Source of the DNA: Spirochaetia bacterium UBA5368
GTDB taxonomy: Bacteria > Spirochaetota > UBA4802 > UBA5368
Direction: 5' to 3'
Length of the DNA: 19,008 nt
Assembly: GCA_002407865.1 (NCBI GenBank)
Contig: DHPI01000066.1
Location: forward strand, 21,230-40,237
Part shown: positions 1-6,086 of the stretch, piece by piece
Numbering within the stretch: position 1 is the first letter of the stretch
Layout of the letters: the number at the start of each line of letters is the position of its first letter
The notes under the pieces: model-generated
The model's input: the letters and a program-made list of their open reading frames with translations, nothing else
Told to the model about the DNA's origin: nothing
Databases searched by the model: none
Position numbers and translations under genes: made by a program

Positions 1-518
1 CACGCAATCTTATATTTCATCTATACAATTTTAAATACCACAATTAAGCCTACAATATGACTGTGACACAAAAATGCAACACTAAAAAATAAAATGTATA
101 TGGGCACCTGTATAATAATATCACGTGCTGATAGTATTGCCAAAAATAATTGCAAATCGGTGAAGAAATAAAATGAAATGGACCCCTTCTGTCTGTAATT
201 ATAAAAAATTTGCCGCTTTCGCACATGGGGATCGCGGACAGGAGAGGCCTCATCCGCCGCGAACGATGCATGCATGGCAACAATGTAATATAATAAAATA
301 TATATTATGTCAATTGAAAATTAAGCGGTTTAAAATAATTATATGAATTGGAAGGCTTTAATCGGCGGGTGCGTCGAAAAAATTATGAGAAAAGAAAGTA
401 TTTGACAAAAGGCGCGATTAAATATGAAAATAACTTTTGATAGTATCGGGCTTTCGATGGACGCAGAAAGGATAGTTGCGCCTGCGGCATATTTTTTTAT
501 GGACATGGAGGTAGTTCA
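1..518. other. AT-rich stretch without a convincing gene
   Basis: The first 350 bases are strongly AT-rich and the open frames there (leftward, ending near 21 and 50) translate to low-complexity Phe/Ile/Tyr-rich peptides with no Shine-Dalgarno sequence, so I do not call them. A leftward promoter-like sequence lies at 285-313. A TTGACA at 402-407 precedes the gene at 519, but no good -10 follows at 16-18 bases. A short open frame of 51 codons at 424-579 overlaps the start of the next gene and has no ribosome site. I see no tRNA, repeat array or other RNA gene. Confidence 0.6.
285..313 (-). promoter_or_regulatory. possible leftward sigma70-type promoter
   Basis: On the minus strand a perfect -35 TTGACA (308-313) is followed at 17 bases by TATTAC (285-290), or at 15 bases by TATATT (287-292). 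The surrounding DNA is very AT-rich, so chance matches are likely. If real, it would drive something to the left, perhaps outside the window. Confidence 0.3.
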
Positions 519-1412
519 ATGCGTAAGCGTTCGCGGATTTTTAAGGTTCTTGTATGCATGGCATTCCTTTCCCTTGTGATAACCCCGTTGTTTTCGAAAG
601 ATATTGAATTTCAATATATCGAGCTGGAGCAGGTCTCGAGATATTCCGAGGACAGGATTGCGTTCCAGCACATAGAAAAGGATTTTTCAGCGGATTTCGA
701 TAATTCCATCGCAACCCTTTTGATTATAAAGGATAAAAAAATGTACCTGATCAAGGATGGATATGATAATCCGAAAGAGGTGCGGACGCAGAAATTGCTG
801 TACGATACGGAGAGCAGGATGGGCGGCGATCTGTGGGCCAACAAAATCAACATGAAACCTGATTATATACGAATAACGGAAAGGCGGGTCGAGCTGCTGA
901 AGAATTTTAATGAAGACTTCGTGTCTAAAAATTTTGGGAGCTTCTATACGTCAATACGCGATTCTTTTTTACAGAAGCATGTCAATGTATTCAAACAGCT
1001 GATGTTGAACAGGAAAGAGTCGGGGCTGATTGTCGAGCGCATGCCGATTCCGAAGCCGACATATATCGGATCGGAAGACGTACCTGTGAAGTATTCGATA
1101 ACGGTGTCGGGGAAAACTATCGACGAAAAACTCTACTATGCCGCGGATATGGACGGCGACGGCATTACCGAGACTTTTTATGTGACGATTCCCGATGGCT
1201 TCAATTGGGGATACAAATCCGGCCCGAATATTGTGTTCATTTACGATAACAAGCAGGAGGACATTAAAAAAATGATCGGTACGCTTGCGAAAGACGCATA
1301 TTACGGAACCGCCGACGAGGAAAAGGTCATTCTCACGACTTTTCCAAAGGATGAAGATATTATCCGAGAATTCAATCTTGAAAAAGTTGAAGCCTCTGTG
1401 GAAAACAAATAA
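519..1412 (+). CDS. exported protein of unknown function with DxDxDG motif
   Basis: 297-residue protein I do not recognise as a named family. The N-terminus has a clear signal peptide: basic MRKR, then a hydrophobic stretch at about residues 8-25, with cleavage likely near 26-28. There is no lipobox cysteine, so it is probably released to the periplasm or exported. The middle (about 40-180) is charged and mixed. Near residues 210-218 it carries the sequence DMDGDGITE, which matches calcium-binding loops of EF-hand or FG-GAP type (Asp210, Asp212, Asp214, Glu218). The start is well fixed by GGAGG (507-511) seven bases before the ATG. It is a single-gene unit, convergent with the PHP gene and closed by the hairpin at 1446-1475. 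Calcium or other metal binding is inferred from the motif only. Confidence 0.85.
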   Translation: MRKRSRIFKVLVCMAFLSLVITPLFSKDIEFQYIELEQVSRYSEDRIAFQHIEKDFSADFDNSIATLLIIKDKKMYLIKDGYDNPKEVRTQKLLYDTESRMGGDLWANKINMKPDYIRITERRVELLKNFNEDFVSKNFGSFYTSIRDSFLQKHVNVFKQLMLNRKESGLIVERMPIPKPTYIGSEDVPVKYSITVSGKTIDEKLYYAADMDGDGITETFYVTIPDGFNWGYKSGPNIVFIYDNKQEDIKKMIGTLAKDAYYGTADEEKVILTTFPKDEDIIREFNLEKVEASVENK

Positions 1413-1445
1413 GCATTTCTATTATTTATACAGCAGTGGGTGATG

Positions 1446-1475
1446 AAAATGACGTGGCAGCCGCCACGTCATTTT
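1446..1475. terminator. bidirectional rho-independent terminator
   Basis: A perfect 13-bp inverted repeat (1446-1458 with 1463-1475) has a 4-base loop, a GC-rich 8-bp core (GACGTGGC / GCCACGTC) and A/T flanks that give a U-tract in the rightward reading and a shorter one in the leftward reading. It lies between two convergent genes. Its right arm overlaps the stop codon (1469-1471) of the leftward PHP gene. Confidence 0.85.
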
Positions 1476-2368
1476 TTGGATGTGCGGTGAAGCGCAATAA
1501 GGGATTCAACAAGCGAATAATCGTTGCCGCTGATGCCGCCCATTTTCACGAGCGGTTTTGACTGTTGGCCGTGAAAATCAGAGCCCGCGGTTATGCAAAG
1601 GCCGTTGGTGTGCGCATATTCCTGGAAGAACCTGCATTCCTCGTTCGAATGATACGTTGATACAGCTTCTATGCCCTGAATTCCGTAATCGCGAATGATG
1701 TCGAGCCATGCGCGGTTTTTAACAAATGACGGATGAGCGAGCACGGGGATACCGCCGGCGGACAGTATGGCCGCAATGCCGTCGCGTGTTGGGATAGATT
1801 CGAACTGTACGTACGCGGGCTTTCCCTCGGTGAAATAAGCCCTGTAAAACGCGGGAAGCCTGTTGATCTTGTTTTTTCCAGAAAAGTAATCGCGGAGTTT
1901 CGGATCGTCCTTATTGTCTTCATTAAGAAAAATTTCCCGCATGATAGACGTTGCGGTAGGCGCCCTCCCTGCCGACATTTCGCTGATTCGTGTGTCGTTC
2001 AGAGCAAATCCAATATTGCGCAGCGCCTCGATTCTCTTTGCCGCCACCTTTGAGCGCAGCGCTTGAATTGTACGCAGCGTGGCAATAAACGCATGATCGT
2101 CTCCGCGTATAAAATACCCGAGGATGTGCTGCTGTGAGCCGTCAACGGGAAACACTGTTGTGACTTCGACGCCGGGAATGTAGTTGACCCCGTATTCGGC
2201 GGGAAGCCCCTCGGCATCGCGTATCGATTGGATGTCATCGTGATCGGTAATGGAAATGGCGCCGATACCGGCATCGCGAGCCATCGAGAATAGCTCTTCA
2301 ACCGGGTATTCGCCGTCTTCGCTGTGAGATGAGTGGATGTGGAGGTCTATCGTTCTGCCCATTCGCAT
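1469..2368 (-). CDS. PHP-domain metal-dependent phosphoesterase (RNase AM / TrpH type)
   Basis: 299 residues, the usual length for the YciV/TrpH/RNase AM branch of the PHP superfamily. Members hydrolyse 3',5'-nucleoside bisphosphates or trim RNA 5' ends in the cytoplasm using a metal cluster. Metal-site motifs are visible in order: DLHIH (Asp8, His10, His12), TDHDD (Asp42, His43), PGVEVT (Glu68), His81, LAHPS (His212), His240 and GSDFHG (Asp264, His266). There is no signal peptide. Its ATG lies 32 bases after the M23 peptidase stop with only a weak ribosome site, so the two are probably co-transcribed. A GC-rich inverted repeat (2377-2393) lies in the gap but has no U-tract. The start could also be two codons later (Met3). 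The family call is secure; the exact substrate is inferred. Confidence 0.9.
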   Translation of the reverse strand: MRMGRTIDLHIHSSHSEDGEYPVEELFSMARDAGIGAISITDHDDIQSIRDAEGLPAEYGVNYIPGVEVTTVFPVDGSQQHILGYFIRGDDHAFIATLRTIQALRSKVAAKRIEALRNIGFALNDTRISEMSAGRAPTATSIMREIFLNEDNKDDPKLRDYFSGKNKINRLPAFYRAYFTEGKPAYVQFESIPTRDGIAAILSAGGIPVLAHPSFVKNRAWLDIIRDYGIQGIEAVSTYHSNEECRFFQEYAHTNGLCITAGSDFHGQQSKPLVKMGGISGNDYSLVESLIALHRTSKK

Positions 2369-2400
2369 GCATCAGGCCGGCGCGCCGCGCCGGATGGCGT

Positions 2401-3150
2401 CTATTTCCAGTTCTTTATCGTGTGCAGTAATTTAAGATTGCCGTTTACCGGCAAAAAATCGAGCGGATCGAGCGGAACATCGTTGCACCGTACTTCAAAA
2501 TGAAGGTGGTTCCCCGTCGAGTTTCCCGTGCTGCCGACAAATCCGAGGAGCTGTCCCTTTTTCACGAAATCGCCTTTTTTCACGAGGTTGATCGAATTAT
2601 GCGCATATCGCGTGACGAAATTGTTGCGGTGTTCCACCTGGATGAAATTTCCGAATCCGCCGGCATATCCCGAAAAAACGACCCTGCCGTCCATTGCCGA
2701 ACGCACGCGGGTGCCGCGCGAGGCCGGTATGTCCATTCCTGTATGGAATTTGCCACCGCGCAGACCGAGCACGGACGTTATGGACATCACATCATCGATC
2801 GGCCAGAGAAATTCGTCGTCGGCGCTTTCTATCTGCGGTCTGGTGATGCCCTTCTCGGCAAGCGACGTAATCGCTTCCTGGGAATACGGTATGAAAAGAT
2901 AACCGCCGACGGGGTTTTTTCGTGCGGGAACATCGTTAATCGCGTATATTTCATTAAGAGAAAGTGACGTCTCTTTCGTTGCGGCTGCCAGCGCGGTCTG
3001 TGATGGGATCGGCAACCATCTTCCAAGTTTTCCTTTGTATTCCTGAATAACGGCAGAATCGATAGTGATCTTTTCGGCGAAGGCCGACGAAACGCACAAT
3101 AAAAATATACAAAACAAAATAGATGATTTCTTCATTTGTGTACTTTTCAT
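2401..3150 (-). CDS. secreted M23 family metallopeptidase (LytM domain)
   Basis: Zinc endopeptidase of the peptidase M23/LytM family, expected to cut peptidoglycan cross-bridges in the periplasm or to act as an amidase activator. With the frame counted from its longest start (ATG at 3189, 262 residues), a hydrophobic signal segment spans about 22-38 ending SAFA. A LysM-like stretch follows at about 78-103, and the C-terminal LytM domain at about 128-253 holds all zinc and catalytic positions: HTGMD (His149, Asp153), YAH (His197) and HLH (His228, His230). The catalytic set is complete, so it is likely active rather than an EnvC/NlpD-like dead domain. The start is uncertain. The ATG at 3189 has no ribosome site and would push the signal peptide inward. 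I give the ATG at 3150; the ATG at 3135 (MKKSS...) is an equally good signal-peptide start. A long leader precedes it. Confidence 0.9.
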   Translation of the reverse strand: MKSTQMKKSSILFCIFLLCVSSAFAEKITIDSAVIQEYKGKLGRWLPIPSQTALAAATKETSLSLNEIYAINDVPARKNPVGGYLFIPYSQEAITSLAEKGITRPQIESADDEFLWPIDDVMSITSVLGLRGGKFHTGMDIPASRGTRVRSAMDGRVVFSGYAGGFGNFIQVEHRNNFVTRYAHNSINLVKKGDFVKKGQLLGFVGSTGNSTGNHLHFEVRCNDVPLDPLDFLPVNGNLKLLHTIKNWK

Positions 3151-3212
3151 ATCCTTATTACGAAAATGGTAGCCGGCGTCTTTATACATTAGTATTGGCG
3201 CGGAACGGCTTC

Positions 3213-3260
3213 TTTCAGCGACTGAAAACGAAGATGGTGTGAAAAACCGCTGAAATCTTC
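3213..3260 (-). promoter_or_regulatory. competing inverted repeats in the M23 peptidase leader
   Basis: Downstream of the promoter at 3377-3405 the leader contains two mutually exclusive pairings. In fold A, TTTCAGCG (3213-3220) pairs with CGCTGAAA (3248-3255) across 27 bases. In fold B, TTTCAG (3213-3218) pairs instead with CTGAAA (3222-3227), while GAAGAT (3230-3235) pairs with ATCTTC (3255-3260), extended inside by GGT/ACC (3236-3238 with 3246-3248). Both use the same bases, so only one can form. Regulatory meaning is inferred. Confidence 0.35.
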
Positions 3261-3376
3261 AACACGTATAAACGGAAATCCCGCTCAAATAATACGGAAC
3301 AACGATTCGACAATGTAACGGTCGGCGCGTAAGCGCCCTGTATGCGTGGCTATGCTATGCCTTATAAATCGGAAGA

Positions 3377-3405
3377 ATTATGAGGTAATTTAAATAATTT
3401 GTCAA
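3377..3405 (-). promoter_or_regulatory. sigma70-type promoter for the M23-PHP pair
   Basis: On the minus strand a perfect TTGACA (3400-3405) is followed after exactly 17 bases by CATAAT (3377-3382). The transcript would start near 3370 and carry an untranslated leader of about 220 bases before the peptidase start. A run of seven minus-strand T residues follows the glycosyltransferase stop just upstream of this promoter, but no GC-rich stem precedes it, so I do not call a terminator there. Confidence 0.6.
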
Positions 3406-3423
3406 TAAAAAAAGAGAGGCGGC

Positions 3424-4818
3424 TCAGGCGATGTTTATTTTATCAGGCTCGAATCCGCTGGCTCTGCCGTTTAACGTATTTAACGTTATTTCCCAGTTGA
3501 AGTTGTCAAGGACGTGTTTTCGGGACTTTTCCTTCATCACGAGGTAGCTGTTGTAATCTTTTTCGATCATATGCTGAGCGCGGTCGAACGTTTTCAGCCA
3601 TTGGTCCATATTGTTTGCCTCTGCGACAAAACCGGTTGAGCCATCGATGATTATTTCCTTCGGCCCCCCCGCGTCGGTTACAATGGCGGGAAGTCCGCAC
3701 GCCTGTGCCTCAAGTACGGCCATTCCAAAAGTGTCCATGATGCTCGGGAACACGAAAATGTCGGCCCCCGAATATATTTCAGATAACATCGATTGAGGCA
3801 TCTGGCCCGTAAATATCACGCGCGGACAGTCTTTCATGGCAGCTTGCAGGTCATCGAAATACGGGCCTGCGCCGACCATCACCAGGTTTACGTTGTCGTT
3901 CCTCTTTATGAGTTCCCTGTAAAAATCCATGAGGAAGTTGAGATTTTTATCGTGGGAAATACGCCCGATATACAGCATGGTGATACCATCGCGGATGTTG
4001 TATTTTTCCATCAGGAATGATTTCCCGGTGTCCCGTGGTGCAAAAAGCTTTGAATCGATGCCCCGACGGAAGATGGTCATTTTTTCGCTCTGGTAGCCGC
4101 GTTTCTTGAGGATGCCGATGTATTCCTTTGTGGGAACCTGAATTTCATCCATCGCGGAATAAAATTTTTGCACGATTTTTTCCCATACAATCGGAACCAG
4201 CCTGTTATTTGAAAGGCTGAGAGTCTGTATATAAAAATCGGTATGATAGATTCCTATCTTTTTTACATGCAGCAGTTTTGCCGCGATAAGGCCGAGAAGG
4301 CCTATTGGGCCTGGCGTTGAGATGTATATTTCGTCGGGTCTGTACTCTTTTACAATACGCAGCGCTTTTATCAGGGATGGGATCCGCAATGTAAGGGTTT
4401 TATACCACGGCAACTGCCACGTAAACAGCATCGGCAGATTGATAACGTTCGGCGGAAGATCGGGCATGCGTTCATGCTCGAAAAGAGAGGAAACCAGGCT
4501 GAGTTTGATGCCCCTTTCGTGGGCGAGCCATCCGAGCTTTTTCAGTGTCATCGCCGGCCCGTTCAGGTCGGTGAGCTGGTCGATAAACCAGAGGATCTTT
4601 TTATCGTGTGATTCTTCGCGCGCATCGCTTTTTTTGGCGGGCAAAAGAAGGGGGAACCGCTCCTGATTAAAGGAGCGTACAAATGAGAATATGGGCCACG
4701 AGAAAAACGCAGCGCTCGCCTGCGTGCCTTTATCCGCGACGGCCGCTGTCGCTGAATTAGAATTTTTGCCGCCTGCCTGTACGTGCTGAACCGTATATGT
4801 TAATTTTTTAGACATCAT
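3424..4818 (-). CDS. GT4-family glycosyltransferase (group 1, SQD2/MgtA-like)
   Basis: 464-residue retaining glycosyltransferase of GT-B fold, family GT4. It is expected to transfer a sugar from a nucleotide donor to a lipid or glycan acceptor at the inner face of the cytoplasmic membrane. The core begins near residue 75 with an NGPAMTL segment equivalent to the NGV-TL acceptor-side loop. The donor-binding half shows YIGRISHDKN (Arg286, Lys291, phosphate contacts), GAGP near 317-319, and MDTFGMAVLE (362-370), the DTFG...E variant of the E-x7-E motif seen in sulfoquinovosyl and mannosyl transferases of this group. Residues 1-75 are an extra Ala/Ser/Lys-rich extension. The start is fixed by AAGGA nine bases before the ATG. 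A small membrane-protein gene lies 65 bases upstream on the same strand. Donor and acceptor cannot be read from the sequence. Confidence 0.9.
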   Translation of the reverse strand: MMSKKLTYTVQHVQAGGKNSNSATAAVADKGTQASAAFFSWPIFSFVRSFNQERFPLLLPAKKSDAREESHDKKILWFIDQLTDLNGPAMTLKKLGWLAHERGIKLSLVSSLFEHERMPDLPPNVINLPMLFTWQLPWYKTLTLRIPSLIKALRIVKEYRPDEIYISTPGPIGLLGLIAAKLLHVKKIGIYHTDFYIQTLSLSNNRLVPIVWEKIVQKFYSAMDEIQVPTKEYIGILKKRGYQSEKMTIFRRGIDSKLFAPRDTGKSFLMEKYNIRDGITMLYIGRISHDKNLNFLMDFYRELIKRNDNVNLVMVGAGPYFDDLQAAMKDCPRVIFTGQMPQSMLSEIYSGADIFVFPSIMDTFGMAVLEAQACGLPAIVTDAGGPKEIIIDGSTGFVAEANNMDQWLKTFDRAQHMIEKDYNSYLVMKEKSRKHVLDNFNWEITLNTLNGRASGFEPDKINIA

Positions 4819-4883
4819 GGTTTTAATTCCTTATTAATATTAATGCTTGTAAAATGGCGCCGAGTGTGCAGGATGCACGAGTA

Positions 4884-5024
4884 TTACTTTTCATCGTGGG
4901 GAAAGTTATACCGGAACTGATTTCGATCCCTTTTGCTGAGCCTCTGGAAAAAATACTCTACAAGTACCCAGAGAAACGCTGATAACCAGAAAATGAGAAA
5001 AAGCTCTAAAAATGTAAACTTCAT
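4884..5024 (-). CDS. small single-span membrane protein (46 residues)
   Basis: A 46-codon gene starting MKFTFLELFLIFW. The first 27 residues form one strongly hydrophobic membrane segment, followed by a basic then mixed tail (RLSKRDRNQFRYN...). A near-consensus ribosome site (GGAGG) stands seven bases before this ATG, and a promoter-like pair lies just upstream at 5046-5073. A longer in-frame start at 5069 would add 15 residues but overlaps the promoter and has no ribosome site. The gene leads the glycosyltransferase by 65 bases on the same strand, suggesting co-transcription and perhaps a membrane-anchoring or accessory role for the enzyme. That role is inference; I recognise no family. Confidence 0.6.
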   Translation of the reverse strand: MKFTFLELFLIFWLSAFLWVLVEYFFQRLSKRDRNQFRYNFPHDEK

Positions 5025-5045
5025 GATAAATCCTCCGTGATATAT

Positions 5046-5073
5046 ACTATAATGCATATTTCGTGCCATACAA
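5046..5073 (-). promoter_or_regulatory. promoter for the small membrane protein and glycosyltransferase
   Basis: On the minus strand TTGTAT (5068-5073) is followed after 16 bases by TATAGT (5046-5051). Transcription would start near 5039, about 15 bases ahead of the small protein's start codon, just room for its GGAGG ribosome site. Confidence 0.45.
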
Positions 5074-5186
5074 TTCTTTTTTAGTGACTCTAACTCCTGA
5101 ATATACGAGGGGGTGTTTTTTGAATGTCGTGATGGGGTGATTGAGAGTCTGTTATGTAGTAATAATTAATAACACTGTATCATTAA

Positions 5187-5213
5187 TGCAACGTTCAATA
5201 TAGTAGTGCAACG
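5187..5213. repeat. TGCAACG direct repeat, 20-base period
   Basis: Two exact copies of TGCAACG at 5187-5193 and 5207-5213 are spaced by 20 bases, about two helical turns. They sit mid-way in the divergent region and could be a protein-binding pair, but seven-base repeats in AT-rich DNA may be chance. Confidence 0.3.
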
Positions 5214-5265
5214 GATGGATTTTATCATGTTTTGAGTGTCCCTGGTGTAAATAGTTGATATTTTC

Positions 5266-5293
5266 TTGACATATTGGGAAATTGCTTTATTAA
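5266..5293 (+). promoter_or_regulatory. promoter of the tetR-tolC-RND operon
   Basis: A perfect TTGACA (5266-5271) is followed after 16 bases by TATTAA (5288-5293). The predicted start near 5300 leaves a leader of about 25 bases with no strong Shine-Dalgarno sequence before the regulator's ATG, suggesting low-level synthesis of the regulator. Confidence 0.6.
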
Positions 5294-5294
5294 T

Positions 5295-5319
5295 TGGTTA
5301 ATTAAATTAAATGGTTAAT
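5295..5319. promoter_or_regulatory. candidate TetR-type operator
   Basis: Directly after the -10, TGGTTAAT occurs twice (5295-5302 and 5312-5319) with a palindromic TTAATTAA (5298-5305) between. Position over the transcription start and next to the regulator gene suits autorepression. TetR operators are usually inverted repeats, so this assignment is tentative. Confidence 0.3.
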
Positions 5320-5324
5320 AAGCT

Positions 5325-6086
5325 ATGAATTTTCCACGAGAATTTACTCATACTCCTGAAACAAGGGAAAAAATCCTGCTGGCGGCGAAGAAAGAATTTG
5401 CAGAAAAGGGATACGATGGCGCCCGAATGGGGGCTATTGCGAAAAGGGCGCAGGTGAACCAGGCGCTTATCCATTATTATTTTGAAAGCAAGGAAAATCT
5501 CTACGTACAGGTGTTGTATAGAATTTTTGGCGTTGAACAGAAATTTGAGGAAAAATATAATATTTATTCTCTTTTTTTCGGACAATTCGATTTCACTCCG
5601 TCCCTCAAATTGCATATAGCAATTTATTTTCTGGTCCGTCTGCATAGCGAAATAAGCGATGCGGATTTCAACAAGATACTCGCCATCGAATTTCTCAGGG
5701 GGCGTCGGAGCCTCCGTGAAATAATCGGCAAGTATTTCATACCCCGGCTTGAGCGGATAGAGCAGATTATACTTGACGGCATACAAAGCGGTGAATTTGA
5801 AACAAGCAGTTCTATTCTGGTGGTGATGCAACTGGTGTTCTTTACCATTACCTATGAAAGCAACAGGGAAAATTATTATGGAACACGCTGGTTCGAACGG
5901 TTGTATGGAGAAAACTACAGGGAAACTATGCTTACCTTTATTCTCGAGAACACGTTCAAGGCCCTGCGCCCGAAAGGGAAAGAGCTGTATATCCCTGAAA
6001 TCCCGACGGATGTGAAACGTATGCTGGATGCGGTGATTGAAGCTATTATAAATGAAAATAAAGGAGATATGCATGATGTCAGGTAG
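5325..6086 (+). CDS. TetR/AcrR-family transcriptional regulator
   Basis: 253-residue one-component regulator. The N-terminal TetR helix-turn-helix is clear at about residues 13-60: TREKILLAAKKEFAEKGYDG, then MGAIAKRAQVNQALIHYYFESKENLY, with the typical YYF-SKE-L recognition-helix ending. The rest is a helical ligand-binding and dimer domain, somewhat longer than the usual 190-220 residue members. Such proteins usually repress their own promoter and an adjacent efflux operon until a ligand binds. Here the gene is first in that operon, and its 3' end contains the AAGGAG ribosome site of the next gene, with a 14-base overlap. Its own ATG lacks a strong ribosome site, but the frame begins just upstream of the DNA-binding domain and no better start is seen. 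The ligand is unknown. Confidence 0.92.
   Translation: MNFPREFTHTPETREKILLAAKKEFAEKGYDGARMGAIAKRAQVNQALIHYYFESKENLYVQVLYRIFGVEQKFEEKYNIYSLFFGQFDFTPSLKLHIAIYFLVRLHSEISDADFNKILAIEFLRGRRSLREIIGKYFIPRLERIEQIILDGIQSGEFETSSSILVVMQLVFFTITYESNRENYYGTRWFERLYGENYRETMLTFILENTFKALRPKGKELYIPEIPTDVKRMLDAVIEAIINENKGDMHDVR

Larger units (their letters stand above)
5025..5324. other. AT-rich divergent intergenic region
   Basis: This 300-base stretch separates the leftward small-protein/glycosyltransferase pair from the rightward tetR efflux operon and contains promoters for both. It also holds a direct repeat TGCAACG (5187-5193 and 5207-5213), a spaced ATTAAT pair (5165-5170 and 5182-5187) and a TGGTTAAT direct repeat next to the tetR promoter. 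No gene is seen inside it. Confidence 0.6.

Noticed and set aside
21..283. Leftward open frames of 77 and 84 codons
   Set aside because: They lie in AT-rich DNA, lack a ribosome site, translate to low-complexity hydrophobic sequence and overlap each other in different frames.
402..430. Promoter for the 519 gene based on TTGACA at 402-407
   Set aside because: The -35 is perfect but no acceptable -10 occurs at 16-18 bases; only TATGAA at 15 bases.
424..579. 51-codon rightward frame (MKITFDSIG...) overlapping the exported-protein gene
   Set aside because: No ribosome site, no recognisable features, and it runs 61 bases into a well-supported gene in another frame.
2377..2393. GC-rich inverted repeat between the M23 and PHP genes
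   Set aside because: No U-tract on the leftward strand and the downstream gene is in the same direction, so it is not called a terminator.
3324..3337. GGCGC-GTAA-GCGCC hairpin in the M23 leader
   Set aside because: A five-bp stem with GNRA-like loop is real in the sequence but too short to interpret alone.
5307..6074. Leftward 255-codon frame opposite tetR
   Set aside because: It is the antisense shadow of a clear TetR-family gene and shows no domain.
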